Shown: one piece after another, positions 8,844 through 18,671 of the stretch
How the letters are laid out: each line of letters opens with the position of its first letter
How positions within the stretch are numbered: the stretch's first letter is position 1
Assembly (NCBI RefSeq): GCF_009857745.1
Contig: NZ_WWEN01000004.1
Coordinates: forward strand, 248,001 to 312,000
Source: Thalassovita mangrovi
GTDB taxonomy: Bacteria; Pseudomonadota; Alphaproteobacteria; Rhodobacterales; Rhodobacteraceae
Length of the DNA: 64,000 nt
Direction: 5' to 3'
Notes under the pieces: model-generated
Databases searched by the model: none
Told to the model about the DNA's origin: nothing
What the model saw: the letters and a program-made list of their open reading frames with translations, nothing else
Position numbers and translations under genes: made by a program

Positions 8844-9500
8844 ATGGGCCTGGATTTTTCGGTCATCCCCAAATACCTCGACGTCGTGATGATGGGCGCG
8901 GTGTGGACCGTTGCGATCACCGTCGCCGCCGCCTTGCTGAGCTTCTTCGGCGGCATCGTCTTCGCGGTGATCGCGCTTTACGCGCCGAAATTCGTCCGGC
9001 TGCCGTTCCGTGCGTTTGAATGGCTGTTCATGGGCACACCGCTGCTGCTGCAACTGTTCCTGATCTATTTCGGGCTGGTGCAGATCGGCATCGACCTGCC
9101 GGCCTTCGTGGCGGGGGTGATCGGGCTGGGGCTGCATTTCGCGGTCTATAATTCCGAATTGATCCAGACCGCCATCCTGGCCGTCGACAAGGGGCAGATG
9201 GAAGCCGCCCGCACCCTGGGGCTGAGCCGGGGGCAGGCGCTGAAGAAGGTCGTGGTGCCGCAGGCGGTGCGCGACGTGATCCCGCCCATCGGCAACAACA
9301 TGATCGCACTTTTGAAGGACTCGGCGCTGGTGTCGGTGATCGGGGTGTCGGAACTGACCCTGTCGGCGCAGCTTGCCATCGGGCGGACTTATCGGCCGTT
9401 CGAATTCTACGTCCTCGCCGCCGTGTTCTACTACATCATCAACCTCGGGATGGAGGCCGTGCTGCGGCGCATCGAACGCAAGGTTCAGGCCGCCCGCTGA
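8844..9500 (+). CDS. Amino-acid ABC transporter permease (HisM/GlnP type), second of two
   Basis: This 218-aa inner-membrane protein is homologous to the preceding permease. It has [16 protein letters not shown] near residue 56 and the EAA loop [21 protein letters not shown] near 117. Together the two permeases and the ATPase at 9523 make a complete importer for the binding protein at 6502. A GAGGGAGAGG purine tract precedes the start. Confidence 0.93.
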   Translation: MGLDFSVIPKYLDVVMMGAVWTVAITVAAALLSFFGGIVFAVIALYAPKFVRLPFRAFEWLFMGTPLLLQLFLIYFGLVQIGIDLPAFVAGVIGLGLHFAVYNSELIQTAILAVDKGQMEAARTLGLSRGQALKKVVVPQAVRDVIPPIGNNMIALLKDSALVSVIGVSELTLSAQLAIGRTYRPFEFYVLAAVFYYIINLGMEAVLRRIERKVQAAR

Positions 9501-9522
9501 CGCCGAAGGAGATTATACAGAG

Positions 9523-10296
9523 ATGACTGACCAGAAACCCTTCGTCGATATCCGCCACGCCAAGAAAAGCTATGGCACGCTTGAGGTTCTGAAGGATATC
9601 AGCCTGCAGGTCCATCGCGGCGAAATCGTCGCCATCATCGGGCCGTCGGGATCGGGCAAGAGCACGCTTCTGCGCGCGATCAACGATCTGGACCCGCTGT
9701 CGGGCGGCGAGATCTGGCTGGAAGACACCCAGGTCAACATGGACCTGCCGCACCGCCAGTATGAAAAGCACATCAACGAGGTGCGCCAGAACATCGGCAT
9801 GGTGTTCCAGCACTTCAACCTCTTTCCCCATCTGACCGTGCGCGAAAACATCACCTTGGCGCCGAAGCTGCTGAAGGGGATCAACGACGCCGAGGCCAAC
9901 AAGCTGGCCGAGGAACAGCTTGCCAAGGTCGGCATGCTGGAACGCATCGATTACTACCCCTCGCAGCTGTCGGGCGGCCAGAAACAGCGCGTCGCCATCG
10001 CGCGGGCGCTGGCGATGAAACCCAAGGTCATGCTGTTCGACGAAGCCACCTCGGCGCTCGACCCGGAACTGGTCGAGGAAGTGAATCAGGTGATGAAGGC
10101 GCTGGCCGAGGAACACATGACCATGATCATCGTCACCCACGAAATGGGCTTTGCCGAAAGCGTCTGCGACCGGGTTCTGTTCATGGATCAGGGCGTCGTC
10201 GTCGAAGAAGGCCCGCCCAGCGTGATCTTCCGCAACCCGCAGAACGAACGCACCCGCAATTTCCTTCGTAAACACCTGGCCGACGCCAATAAATGA
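9523..10296 (+). CDS. Amino-acid ABC transporter ATP-binding protein (GlnQ/HisP type)
   Basis: This 257-aa ATPase has Walker [10 protein letters not shown] at residues 40-48, a Q-loop in [12 protein letters not shown], the signature LSGGQKQR near 148, Walker [15 protein letters not shown] near 170 and the switch His in VTHEMGF near 204. The ATG at 9523 is chosen for the AAGGAGA site upstream, although the frame is open further back inside the permease gene. The stop overlaps the aminotransferase start by ATGA. Confidence 0.95.
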   Translation: MTDQKPFVDIRHAKKSYGTLEVLKDISLQVHRGEIVAIIGPSGSGKSTLLRAINDLDPLSGGEIWLEDTQVNMDLPHRQYEKHINEVRQNIGMVFQHFNLFPHLTVRENITLAPKLLKGINDAEANKLAEEQLAKVGMLERIDYYPSQLSGGQKQRVAIARALAMKPKVMLFDEATSALDPELVEEVNQVMKALAEEHMTMIIVTHEMGFAESVCDRVLFMDQGVVVEEGPPSVIFRNPQNERTRNFLRKHLADANK

Positions 10297-11645
10297 GCCA
10301 CAAAATGTCCCATCTCTTCTATCAGTCCAAATCGCCGCGCCCGTTCCTGGAACGGGGCGAAGGCATCTACATGTATGACGTGAACGGCCGCCGTTACCTG
10401 GACGGTTCGTCCGGCGCTATGGTGTCCAATATCGGCCATTCCAACCCGGCCGTCCTGGCCGCGATGCGGGCGCAGATGGACAAGTCGACCTTCGGCTACC
10501 GGCTGCATTTCCAGACCGAGGCGTCGGAAGCGCTGGCTACCAAGACGGCAGAGCTGAGCCCGCGCGGGCTGGACCGGGTGTTCTTCGTCTCCGGCGGGTC
10601 GGAGGCGGTGGAAAGCGCGCTGAAAATGGCGCGCCAGTACAAGCTGGCGATCGGGCAGGGCAGCCGGTTCAAGGTGATTTCGCGGATGCCGTCCTATCAC
10701 GGCTCGACCCTGGGCGCGCTGGCGGTCACCGGTTACGATCCTTTGACGGTGCCCTTCGCGCCGATGATGCACGAGATGCCGAAGATCCCGGCGCCGCGCG
10801 CCTATCTCGACGGGCTGGATATCAACGATCCGGCGACCGGGCTGCATTACGCCAACATGCTGGAACAGAAGATCATCGAGGAAGGGCCCGAAACCGTTCT
10901 GGCCTTCATCCTCGAACCGGTCGGCGGGGCCTCCACCGGGGCGCTGGTGCCGCCTGCGGGTTACATGCAGCGCATCCGCGAGATTTGCGACGCCTACGAC
11001 ATCCTGCTGATCCATGACGAGGTGATGTCGGGCGGCGGCCGCACCGGCAAGTTCTGGGGTGCCGATCACTGGGGCACCGTCCCCGATATCATTTCGATTT
11101 CCAAGGGCTTCGGCGGCGGCTACGTGCCGCTGGGCGCGATGATCGCGCGCGGCGACATGGTCGAGGCGGTGCTGGAAACCGGCGGTTTCCAGCACGGTCA
11201 CACCTATGCCGGCAACCCGCTGGCCTGCGCCGCGGGCCTGGCGCTGATCGGCGAGATTGAAAGCAACAACCTGATCGCCAACGCCGCCTGCATGGGCGAC
11301 CTGCTGAAAGCGCGGCTCAAGGGGCTGATGAACCGTTATCCCTTCATCGGCGACGTGCGCGGCAAGGGATTGCTGCTGGCGTTCGAACTGGTGTCGGACC
11401 GGGTGACGATGGAACCGCTAGCCGCGGGCCTGTCGGCCTATCAGCGGCTGGTCGATATCGCCTATGACGAGGGGCTGATCATCTATTCGCGGCGCACCCG
11501 TGGCGGTCTGAACGGCGATCACTTCCTGGTCTGCCCGCCGATGATCATCGGCGAAGACGGGATCGAGGAAATCATGCAGGGCCTGACCCGCGCGCTGGAC
11601 AAGTTCGCGGCCGAGGCCGGGCTGGACGTGGACAGCGCCGCATGA
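10293..11645 (+). CDS. Class III (omega-amino acid type) aminotransferase
   Basis: This PLP enzyme of 450 aa has the cofactor Lys at about 271 ([11 protein letters not shown]), the PLP phosphate region [13 protein letters not shown] near 100, and [12 protein letters not shown] with the conserved Asp near 242. Class III enzymes move a terminal amino group from an omega-amino acid or amine to pyruvate or 2-oxoglutarate. The gene overlaps the ATPase stop and the CoA-transferase start (ATGA at both ends), so it is translationally coupled to both uptake and CoA activation. It likely removes nitrogen to give an oxo acid that enters the downstream CoA steps. Confidence 0.92.
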   Translation: MSHKMSHLFYQSKSPRPFLERGEGIYMYDVNGRRYLDGSSGAMVSNIGHSNPAVLAAMRAQMDKSTFGYRLHFQTEASEALATKTAELSPRGLDRVFFVSGGSEAVESALKMARQYKLAIGQGSRFKVISRMPSYHGSTLGALAVTGYDPLTVPFAPMMHEMPKIPAPRAYLDGLDINDPATGLHYANMLEQKIIEEGPETVLAFILEPVGGASTGALVPPAGYMQRIREICDAYDILLIHDEVMSGGGRTGKFWGADHWGTVPDIISISKGFGGGYVPLGAMIARGDMVEAVLETGGFQHGHTYAGNPLACAAGLALIGEIESNNLIANAACMGDLLKARLKGLMNRYPFIGDVRGKGLLLAFELVSDRVTMEPLAAGLSAYQRLVDIAYDEGLIIYSRRTRGGLNGDHFLVCPPMIIGEDGIEEIMQGLTRALDKFAAEAGLDVDSAA

Positions 11646-12334
11646 AACTGCCCGACAAGACAGTCCCGATGGCGGAAGCGGTGGCGCGGGTCCAGGACGG
11701 CGCCACGGTGATGTTGGGGGGCTTCGGCGTGCCCGGCACGCCCTTCCTGCTGATCCAGGAATTGCTGCGCCAGGGCGCGCGCGACCTGACCATCGTCAAG
11801 AACGACGCCAATGAAACCGGGATGGGCGTCGACCACCTGCTGGCCGAAGGCCGGGTGGCGAAGCTGATCACCACCCATATCGGGCTGAACGCCCGCGCCA
11901 TCGAGATGATGAACGACGGCCGGATCGAGGTCGAATTCTGTGCCCAGGGCATCCTGGCCGAACGCATCCGCGCCGGCGGGGCAGGGCTGCAAGCCATCGT
12001 CACAGATATCGGGCTCGATACCGAGCTGGCCAACGGCAAGGCAAAGGTCGAGGTCGATGGTAAACCGGCGATGATCGAAACCGCTTTACGGGCCGACGCG
12101 GCCTTTATCCATGCGGCGAAGGCCGATCCGTTCGGCAATCTCGGCTATGCCGCCACGGCGCGCAACTTCAACCCGCTGATGGCGATGGCCGCCGATCTGG
12201 TGATCGCCGAGGCCGAAACGGTTCTGCCGCTGGGCGGTCTGACCCCGGACGAGGTGCACACCCCCGGTCCCTTCGTCGATCACGTGGTGGAACTGGCCGA
12301 ACTGAGCGAGGAGTACGACATTGTCCGGCGCTAA
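11642..12334 (+). CDS. 3-oxoacid CoA-transferase subunit A
   Basis: This 230-aa alpha subunit of a two-subunit family I CoA-transferase carries the N-terminal glycine-rich loop MLGGFGVPGTPF near residue 22 and KADPFGNLGYAATARNFNP near 160. With subunit B it would transfer CoA from succinyl- or acetyl-CoA to an oxo acid made in this pathway. It overlaps the aminotransferase stop by 4 bases and the subunit B start by 14 bases. Confidence 0.93.
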   Translation: MKLPDKTVPMAEAVARVQDGATVMLGGFGVPGTPFLLIQELLRQGARDLTIVKNDANETGMGVDHLLAEGRVAKLITTHIGLNARAIEMMNDGRIEVEFCAQGILAERIRAGGAGLQAIVTDIGLDTELANGKAKVEVDGKPAMIETALRADAAFIHAAKADPFGNLGYAATARNFNPLMAMAADLVIAEAETVLPLGGLTPDEVHTPGPFVDHVVELAELSEEYDIVRR

Positions 12335-12974
12335 GGAAAGAATGGTCGCCCGCGCCGCGCGGGAAATCCGCCCCGGCATGGTTGTCAATCTCGGCATCGG
12401 GTTGCCGACGCGGGTGGTGAACCACCTGGCCGCCGATATGCCGGTGTGCCTGCATACCGAAAACGGCCTGTCTGGCATCGGCCCGACCCTGCCGATCGAT
12501 CAGGCCGACCGCAACCTGATCGACGCCGGCGGCGCCTATGTGTCCACCGTGCCGGGCAGCGCCTTTTTCGACAGCGCCGCCTCCTTCGCGCTGGTGCGCA
12601 GCGGCCGGTTGGACATGACCATGCTGGGCGCCTTCGAGGTGGCTCAGAACGGCGATCTGGCGAACTGGAAAATCCCCGGCCGGTTTTCCCCCGGTGCGGG
12701 CGGCGCGATCGAACTGGCGCAGAAGGCGCGCCGGGTTCTGGTGCTGTCCACCCATACCGACCGCAAGGGCAATCCCAAGCTGATCGAAAACTGCACCCTG
12801 CCGCTGACCGCCAGGGGCTGCGTCGACCGGATCTTCACCGACATGGCCGTGATCGACGTCACGCCCGAAGGGTTTGCCCTGCGCGAAATCGCCGAGGGCC
12901 TGACGCTGGACGACGTGATCAAGGCCACCGGCGCGCCGCTGACCCTGCCCGAGGGCGAAATTCCCGTTTTCTGA
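12321..12974 (+). CDS. 3-oxoacid CoA-transferase subunit B
   Basis: This 217-aa beta subunit bears the catalytic Glu in TENGLSGIGP near residue 51. It also has the family opening (ARAAREIRPGMVVNLGIGLPT) and GAFEVAQNGDLANW near 103. The start is probably TTG at 12321, with GAGGAG upstream, which gives the usual N-terminal length. ATG at 12342 with AAGGAAAG just upstream is the alternative and would only lose seven residues. Confidence 0.92.
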   Translation: MSGAKERMVARAAREIRPGMVVNLGIGLPTRVVNHLAADMPVCLHTENGLSGIGPTLPIDQADRNLIDAGGAYVSTVPGSAFFDSAASFALVRSGRLDMTMLGAFEVAQNGDLANWKIPGRFSPGAGGAIELAQKARRVLVLSTHTDRKGNPKLIENCTLPLTARGCVDRIFTDMAVIDVTPEGFALREIAEGLTLDDVIKATGAPLTLPEGEIPVF

Positions 12975-12987
12975 ACCGAGTGATCCC

Positions 12988-14280
12988 ATGGATAAAGACC
13001 TGCAGACCCGCATCCTGAACGCCGTCGACGCCCGTTTCGACGCGCAGACCCAATTCCTTGCCGAACTGACCGCGCATCCCTCGACGCGCGGCAACGAACA
13101 AAGCGCGCAGGATTTCATGGCGTCCGAGCTGGGCGAACGCGGCTACAAGGTCGACCGCTGGGAAATCGACGTTGACGACATCCGCCACATGCCGGGCTTT
13201 TCCCCGGTGATCGGCAATTACGAAGAGGCGGTGAATGTCGTCGGCGCGCATGAAAGCGCCAGCAAGAAGGGCCGCTCGCTGATCCTGAACGGCCATATCG
13301 ACGTGGTGCCCGAGGGCCCGCACGACATGTGGGACACGCCGCCCTATGACCCGCGGGTCGATGACGGCTGGATGTACGGGCGTGGCGCGGGCGACATGAA
13401 GGCGGGGCTGGCGTCGAACCTGTTTGCGCTGGATGCGATCCGCGAATGCGGTTTTGCGCCTGCGGCCGACGTTTACTTCCAGTCGGTGGTCGAAGAGGAA
13501 TGCACCGGCAACGGCGCGCTGGCCTGCCTGCAGCGCGGCTATCGCGCCGACGCGGCGCTGATCCCCGAACCCTTCGCCGAAACCCTGGTGACCGCGCAGG
13601 TCGGCGTGTTGTGGTTCCAGGTGCATCTGCAAGGTTTGCCGACCCACGTGGCCTATGCCGGCAGTGGCGCCAACGCGATCGAGGCCGCCGTGCCGCTGAT
13701 CGCCGCCCTGCACGAGATGGAGGCGCGCTGGAACACCGATCAGGCCAAGCATCCACAATTCGGCCATGTGCATCACCCGCTGAACCTGAATATCGGCAAG
13801 ATCGAGGGTGGCGACTGGACCAGTTCCGTCCCCGCCTGGTGCGTGTTCGACGTGCGCATGGGGCTGTTCCCGGGGCAGGATATCGACGCCGCCAAGGCCG
13901 AGATCGAAACCGTGCTGACCGACGCCGCGCAGAAGAACGACTTCCTGCGCAACAACATGCCCCGGGTGATCTACAACGGATTCGAGGCCGAAGGATACGC
14001 GCTGGCCGAGGATGACAGCGACACCGCCAAACAGGCGATTTCGGCGCTGGAACTGGCCCATGGCGCGGTGACCGGCGGGCAGCTCGACAAGGTGTCGATC
14101 ACGGCGACCACCGATGCGCGGTTCTTCGGGCTTTATGCCGATACGCCCGCGCTGGTTTACGGCCCCAAGGCCGAGGCGATCCACGGCTTCAACGAACGGG
14201 TCGATCTGGAAAGCGTGCGCCGCGTCACCCAGGCCACGGCGCTGTTCATCGCGCAGTGGTGCCAACTCGAATCCCTCTGA
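12988..14280 (+). CDS. M20-family amidohydrolase/deacylase (ArgE/DapE-like)
   Basis: This two-metal hydrolase of 430 aa has metal ligands in [10 protein letters not shown] near residue 105, [10 protein letters not shown] near 131, the Glu-Glu pair in VVEEECTGN near 169, and a late His in IHGFNERV near 405. A dimerisation (lid) domain sits between, near 210-320. The family hydrolyses N-acyl, N-carbamoyl or dipeptide bonds. In this operon it may remove an N-acyl or N-carbamoyl group from an intermediate, possibly after ring opening by the creatininase-like protein. The order of the steps is inference. Confidence 0.9.
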   Translation: MDKDLQTRILNAVDARFDAQTQFLAELTAHPSTRGNEQSAQDFMASELGERGYKVDRWEIDVDDIRHMPGFSPVIGNYEEAVNVVGAHESASKKGRSLILNGHIDVVPEGPHDMWDTPPYDPRVDDGWMYGRGAGDMKAGLASNLFALDAIRECGFAPAADVYFQSVVEEECTGNGALACLQRGYRADAALIPEPFAETLVTAQVGVLWFQVHLQGLPTHVAYAGSGANAIEAAVPLIAALHEMEARWNTDQAKHPQFGHVHHPLNLNIGKIEGGDWTSSVPAWCVFDVRMGLFPGQDIDAAKAEIETVLTDAAQKNDFLRNNMPRVIYNGFEAEGYALAEDDSDTAKQAISALELAHGAVTGGQLDKVSITATTDARFFGLYADTPALVYGPKAEAIHGFNERVDLESVRRVTQATALFIAQWCQLESL

Positions 14281-14291
14281 AGGACCCCGAC

Positions 14292-15467
14292 ATGAGACAA
14301 GCCGTCATCGTTTCCACCGCCCGCACCCCGATCGGCAAGGCCTATCGCGGCGCGTTCAACAACCTCGAAGGGCCCAGCATGGCCGCCCACGCGGTCCGCG
14401 CGGCGATCACACGCGCCGGGATCGACGGGGGCGAGATCGAGGATGTCACCTTCGGATCGGCCCTGACGCAGGGCAGCACCGGGGTGAATGTCGCCCGCCA
14501 TATCGCCCAGGCCGCCGGTCTGCCCGACAGCGTGGCCGGGTCCACCATCGACCGGCAATGCGCCTCGGGCCTGAACGCCATCGCGGTGGCGGCCCACGCG
14601 ATCACCGCCGAGGGTGCCAAGGTGACGCTGGCGGGTGGGCTGGACAGCATTTCGCTGGTCCAGAACGACCACTGGAACGCGTATCGCTACCGCGATCCGG
14701 CGGTGGGCGACAATTACTACATGTCGATGCTGGAAACGGCCGAGGTCGTGGCGGAACGCTATGGCGTGTCGCGCGCCGATCAGGATGCCTATGCGCTGCA
14801 AAGCCAGCAACGCACCGCCGCCGCGCAGGAAGCCGGGCGGTTCGACGATGAAATCGTGCCGGTCGAGGCGGTCAAGTTGGTCACCGACCGCGAAACCGGC
14901 GAGGTCAGCGAACAGGCGGTGCGTCTCGAGGGCGATGAATGCAACCGCCCCGGCACCACTCTGGAAGGGCTGGCGGGGCTGAAACCGGTGCTGGGGGCGG
15001 ATAAATGCGTCACCGCCGGCAATGCCAGCCAGTTGTCCGACGGCGCTTCGGCCTGCGTTCTAATGGAAGCGGGTGAGGCGGAGAGGCGCGGGCTGGAACC
15101 GCTGGGCATCTTCCGCGGTTTCGCCGCCGCAGGCTGCGCGCCCGAGGAAATGGGCATCGGCCCGGTCTTCGCCATCCCGCGCCTGCTGGAACGCCACGGG
15201 CTGGGGATCGACGATATCGGGCTGTGGGAAATCAATGAAGCCTTCGCGTCGCAGCTGCTCTATTGCCGCGACAAGCTGGGCATTCCCGACGACAAGCTGA
15301 ACGTCAACGGCGGGGCGATTTCCATCGGTCATCCCTATGGCATGTCGGGCGCCCGCATGGCCGGTCACGTTCTGATCGAAGGCCGCCGTCGCGGCGTCCG
15401 CTACGGCGTGGTCAGCATGTGCATCGGCGGCGGCCAGGGCGCGGCGGGGCTGTTCGAAATCCTCTGA
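14292..15467 (+). CDS. Thiolase (acetyl-CoA acyltransferase)
   Basis: This 391-aa degradative thiolase has the nucleophilic Cys90 ([10 protein letters not shown]), NEAFASQ near 320, His347 in SIGHPYG and Cys377 in MCIGGGQG, so the catalytic set is complete. It would cleave a 3-oxoacyl-CoA made by the CoA-transferase into acetyl-CoA and a shorter acyl-CoA. It starts 11 bases after the M20 gene and is the last gene of the operon that begins at 6502. Confidence 0.94.
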   Translation: MRQAVIVSTARTPIGKAYRGAFNNLEGPSMAAHAVRAAITRAGIDGGEIEDVTFGSALTQGSTGVNVARHIAQAAGLPDSVAGSTIDRQCASGLNAIAVAAHAITAEGAKVTLAGGLDSISLVQNDHWNAYRYRDPAVGDNYYMSMLETAEVVAERYGVSRADQDAYALQSQQRTAAAQEAGRFDDEIVPVEAVKLVTDRETGEVSEQAVRLEGDECNRPGTTLEGLAGLKPVLGADKCVTAGNASQLSDGASACVLMEAGEAERRGLEPLGIFRGFAAAGCAPEEMGIGPVFAIPRLLERHGLGIDDIGLWEINEAFASQLLYCRDKLGIPDDKLNVNGGAISIGHPYGMSGARMAGHVLIEGRRRGVRYGVVSMCIGGGQGAAGLFEIL

Positions 15468-15630
15468 CAGGGCGCTTGTCCGTCTTTCTCCCTTCGCTTT
15501 CGCCCAGATTTTGGGCGGAAGCCTGTGCGCATTTTGTCTCTCCCCGGCATCTTCTGCCTGATGGTCCATGGACAATCTGGCGCCGGTCGCGCCACTGTGC
15601 CAGGGACACAAGACCACCAAGGAGAGCCCG

Positions 15631-16059
15631 ATGATCGTCATCCTCAAGACCCTGCATTTCCTGTCGCTCTGGGCCGCGGGTGGCGCCGGGGCAGGCGGCT
15701 GGATCATCCAGATCGTGCATGCCCGAAAAGGGGTGAAGCCCAGCCCGGAAGTGGGGCAGGCGATGCGTTCCATGGCCTTGGTGGCGCTGATCGCGGTGAT
15801 CGTGCTGTGGATCACCGGTTCCGCGCTGTCCTTCGCGATCTATGGCGGTTTCCCCAATATCGTCGCCTTCCATGTGAAGCTCGCCGCGGCGGCACTGGTG
15901 CTGCTGGGGCTGTTCGGCAGCAACCTTGAAATGCTGCGCGCGATGCGGGCCAAAACCCCGCCGCGCCCGCAGGTCATGTCGAAACTGGCCTGGCTGGTGC
16001 GCGGCAGCCTGCTGATCGTGTTGGTTTCCGCCACGCTGGCCTTTTCCGGCAAGATGTAG
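15631..16059 (+). CDS. Small four-helix inner-membrane protein of unknown function
   Basis: This 142-aa protein has four hydrophobic segments, near residues 8-28, 45-70, 78-97 and 118-138. Short charged loops (HARKGVKPS, MRAKTPPRP) lie between them. The start follows GGAG 6 bases upstream. It sits alone between the thiolase operon and the XRE-cupin gene. The size and a His close to the N-terminus (ILKTLHFLSLW) are reminiscent of small heme/copper-related membrane proteins (CopD or DUF2269-like), but I cannot assign it. Confidence 0.75.
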   Translation: MIVILKTLHFLSLWAAGGAGAGGWIIQIVHARKGVKPSPEVGQAMRSMALVALIAVIVLWITGSALSFAIYGGFPNIVAFHVKLAAAALVLLGLFGSNLEMLRAMRAKTPPRPQVMSKLAWLVRGSLLIVLVSATLAFSGKM

Positions 16060-16126
16060 GCGGTGCGCCCGCCGTCGCGCCCCGGTTTTGCCTGAAAATT
16101 GCCTGCTGCCGGAGATCGGCGTGAAA

Positions 16127-16140
16127 TTCCCCAATGGGAA
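16127..16140. promoter_or_regulatory. Inverted repeat TTCCC-CAAT-GGGAA upstream of the XRE-cupin gene
   Basis: A perfect 5-bp dyad lies about 90 bases ahead of the regulator start, nested inside a wider GAAATT...AATTTC dyad (16123-16150). GGAA/TTCC half-sites recur ahead of the glx genes at 16990-17025, so this may be an autoregulatory operator. Direct repeats of ATGACA at 16171 and 16185 lie further downstream. Confidence 0.45.
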
Positions 16141-16230
16141 ATAAAATTTCATTCTGTTGCAGGTTGCGCCATGACAAATACTATATGACAAAAGCAATGA
16201 CGGCTGAACAAGTGCGGCAAGAGGGCATCC

Positions 16231-16881
16231 ATGGCGCAGAACAAGAAGGCGGATAAAGAGGCGGTCCTGTCGCAGGACCCGCACAAGCTCAGCGGCGGCG
16301 GTGAAAAGAACCTTGAGGTTGCCATCGGGCGTGAAATCAAGGCCCTGCGCCTTCAGCAGGGGATCACCTTCGCGGAGCTTTCGGCCTCGACGGGCCTGTC
16401 GATCAGCATGTTGTCGAAGATCGAGAACGGCAACACCTCGCCCTCGCTGACCACGCTGCAGGCGCTGGCCCATGCGCTGAGCACGCCGATCACCTCCTTC
16501 TTTCGCCGGTTCGAGGAAAACCGCAGCGCGGTGCACACCAAGGCGGGCGAAGGGGTCGAGATGCAGCGCGCGGGCACACGCGCGGGGCATCAGTATAACT
16601 TGCTGGGTCACCTGGGCCCCAACGCCAGCGGCGTGGTGGTGGAACCCTACCTGATCACACTAAGCGAACAGTCGGATACTTTCCCCACCTTCCAGCACGA
16701 CGGGATCGAGATGCTCTATATGCTGGAAGGGGCGGTCGATTATCGCCACGGCGACCGGATCTATCCTCTGAAACCGGGCGATACGCTGTTCTTCGACGCG
16801 GACGCGCCGCACGGGCCCGAGGTCCTGGTCGAACTGCCCGCCAAATACCTGTCGATCATTTCCTATCCGCAAAGCAACTGA
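16231..16881 (+). CDS. XRE-family regulator with C-terminal cupin sensor domain
   Basis: This 216-aa regulator has a helix-turn-helix at residues about 30-85 (GREIKALRLQQGITFAELS, SISMLSKIENGNTSPSL) and a cupin barrel at about 140-205 (FQHDGIEMLYMLEG, YPLKPGDTLFFDADAPHGP). The architecture is that of PuuR and other small-molecule-responsive repressors of amine and amino-acid genes. The neighbouring glx/glnT cluster and shared operator-like repeats suggest it controls that cluster. GAGGG precedes the ATG. Confidence 0.92.
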   Translation: MAQNKKADKEAVLSQDPHKLSGGGEKNLEVAIGREIKALRLQQGITFAELSASTGLSISMLSKIENGNTSPSLTTLQALAHALSTPITSFFRRFEENRSAVHTKAGEGVEMQRAGTRAGHQYNLLGHLGPNASGVVVEPYLITLSEQSDTFPTFQHDGIEMLYMLEGAVDYRHGDRIYPLKPGDTLFFDADAPHGPEVLVELPAKYLSIISYPQSN

Positions 16882-16904
16882 GCCGTGACAGCAGGCGGTT
16901 TGCG

Positions 16905-16937
16905 CAGGCCCGGCGGTGTTCCGCCGGGCCTGTTTGC
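16905..16937 (+). terminator. Rho-independent-type terminator after the XRE-cupin gene
   Basis: A perfect 12-bp stem (caggcccggcgg / ccgccgggcctg) with a TGTT loop is followed by TTTGCG. It lies 24 bases after the stop and separates the regulator from the glx operon. Confidence 0.75.
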
Positions 16938-16989
16938 GTGTTGGTGCCTAAAATTTCAGCGCTGGTCTGCGACGGGGCAATCCCTCACA

Positions 16990-17025
16990 GGAAAAAATGT
17001 TTCCCTAGGTTGATGTTCTGGAAAC
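16990..17025. promoter_or_regulatory. Cluster of GGAAA/GTTTCC half-sites upstream of the glx operon
   Basis: Three half-sites are visible: GGAAA at 16990, GTTTCC at 16999 and GGAAAC at 17020. They form GGAAA-N5-TTTCC and GTTTCC-N15-GGAAAC dyads 45-80 bases ahead of the first gene. They resemble the repeat in front of the XRE-cupin gene and are a candidate operator for it. Confidence 0.45.
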
Positions 17026-17070
17026 CCGCTGCTAGCGTCGATTTCGAACTGGATCAGGAGTCAAAGACAG

Positions 17071-17967
17071 ATGTGTGGAATTGTCGGTCTGTTTCTCAAG
17101 GACAAGGCATTGGAACCCCGGCTGGGGGAAATGCTGACAGAGATGCTGATTACGATGACCGATCGCGGCCCCGACAGCGCGGGCATCGCGATCTATGGCA
17201 GCGGGGAGGATGGCAAGGCCAAGCTCACCGTGCAATCGGATGCGGCGGAGGCGGATTTCGCCACCTTGGCCGATGATCTGGGCGCCGCGATCGGCGCCCC
17301 GGTCACCCTGCGCCGCAACGACACCCACGCGGTGTTGGTGCTGGATGCCGATAAGGTGGCGGCGGCACGCGACGCGCTTACCGACCTTCGCCCGGGGCTG
17401 CGGGTGATGTCGGATGGCGAGGTCATCGAGATTTACAAGGAAACCGGTCTGCCCAAGGACGTGGCCGAGCGGTTCCACCTGGCGGAGATGGGCGGCACCC
17501 ACGGCATCGGCCATACCCGCATGGCGACGGAATCGGCGGTGACCACCGAAGGCGCGCACCCGTTTTCGACCGGTGCCGACCAGTGCCTGGTGCATAACGG
17601 ATCGCTGTCGAACCACAATTCGCTGCGCCGCAAGCTGAAGCGCGAAGGCGTGCGGATCGAATCCGAAAACGATACCGAGGTCGGCGCGGCTTACCTGACC
17701 TGGAAGATGCGAGAGGGCGCGACCCTGGGCGAGGCGCTGGAAAGCAGCCTGGAAGACCTCGACGGGTTCTTCACCTTCGTGGTGGGCACCAAGGACGGGT
17801 TCGGCGTGGTGCGCGATCCGATCGCCTGCAAACCCGCGGTGATGGCCGAAACCGACCAATACGTCGCCTTCGGCAGCGAATACCGCGCGCTGGTCAACCT
17901 GCCGGGGATCGAGGACGCCAGGGTCTGGGAACCCGAACCCGCAACCGTCTATTTCTGGAGCCACTGA
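17071..17967 (+). CDS. glxB: Class II glutamine amidotransferase subunit (GlxB / MgsA family)
   Basis: This 298-aa protein starts MCGIVGLFLK, so the N-terminal nucleophile Cys2 is exposed after Met removal. It has the Ntn-hydrolase motifs TDRGPDSAGIAIYG near 30, GIGHTRMATES near 146 and VHNGSLSNHN near 174. It corresponds to the amidotransferase part of glutamate synthase encoded as a separate protein, as in glxB or mgsA (N-methylglutamate synthase). Its role is to release or transfer the nitrogen of a gamma-glutamyl amide within a three-subunit complex with the next two products. The next gene starts one base after its stop. Confidence 0.9.
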   Translation: MCGIVGLFLKDKALEPRLGEMLTEMLITMTDRGPDSAGIAIYGSGEDGKAKLTVQSDAAEADFATLADDLGAAIGAPVTLRRNDTHAVLVLDADKVAAARDALTDLRPGLRVMSDGEVIEIYKETGLPKDVAERFHLAEMGGTHGIGHTRMATESAVTTEGAHPFSTGADQCLVHNGSLSNHNSLRRKLKREGVRIESENDTEVGAAYLTWKMREGATLGEALESSLEDLDGFFTFVVGTKDGFGVVRDPIACKPAVMAETDQYVAFGSEYRALVNLPGIEDARVWEPEPATVYFWSH

Positions 17968-17968
17968 G

Positions 17969-18652
17969 ATGCAAACTTACAACCTTGCACAAAACGGTCT
18001 GCGCGGGCTGAATTCGGCGTTGCAGGCGCAAAGCGCGGACACCAATCAAACCGAATGGGAAATCGTCGATCCCAAGGGCAGCCATGCCATCGCGGTCGGT
18101 CTGGACGCCCCCATTGAGGTCACCGTCAAGGGATCGACCGGGTATTACTGCGCGGGCATGAACAAGCAGGCGACGATCCACGTCGAAGGATCGGTCGGGC
18201 CGGGCGTGGCCGAAAACATGATGTCGGGCACGGTGATCGTCGACGGCGACGCCAGCCAATACGCCGGGGCCACCGGTCATGGCGGGCTGCTGGTGATCAA
18301 GGGCAATGCCTCGTCCCGCTGCGGGATTTCGATGAAGGGCATCGATATCGTGGTGCACGGCAATATCGGCCACATGTCGGCCTTCATGGCGCAGGCGGGC
18401 AACCTTGTCGTCTGCGGCGATGCGGGCGATGCTTTGGGCGATTCCCTTTACGAGGCGCGGCTTTTCGTGCGCGGCTCGGTCAAGAGCCTTGGCGCCGATT
18501 GCGTCGAGAAGGAAATGCGGCCCGAACATATCGAGATCCTGAAGGATCTGCTGGACCGCGCCGGGGCGGACGCCAAGCCGGAAGAATTCAAGCGCTACGG
18601 GTCGGCCCGCAAGCTGTACAATTTCGATGTCGATAACGCGGCAGATTATTGA
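17969..18652 (+). CDS. glxC: Glutamate-synthase GXGXG-domain subunit (GlxC / MgsB family)
   Basis: This 227-aa protein consists mainly of the repetitive right-handed helix of the C-terminal GltB domain, with glycine repeats such as GSTGYYCAG, GSVGPGVAENMMSG, GHGGLLVIKG and GNIGHMSAFMAQAG at about 50-150. It is a structural subunit with no catalytic residues of its own. It is placed between the amidotransferase and FMN subunits, in the order seen in glxBCD and mgsABC clusters. Confidence 0.9.
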   Translation: MQTYNLAQNGLRGLNSALQAQSADTNQTEWEIVDPKGSHAIAVGLDAPIEVTVKGSTGYYCAGMNKQATIHVEGSVGPGVAENMMSGTVIVDGDASQYAGATGHGGLLVIKGNASSRCGISMKGIDIVVHGNIGHMSAFMAQAGNLVVCGDAGDALGDSLYEARLFVRGSVKSLGADCVEKEMRPEHIEILKDLLDRAGADAKPEEFKRYGSARKLYNFDVDNAADY

Positions 18653-18671
18653 GGAAAAGGGTGTGAAAGAC

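Noticed and set aside
12919-14265. Long minus-strand open frames opposite the M20, glxD, glnT, GspD and ALDH genes
   Set aside because: All are composition shadows: no ribosome sites, no motifs, and unlikely amino-acid make-up.
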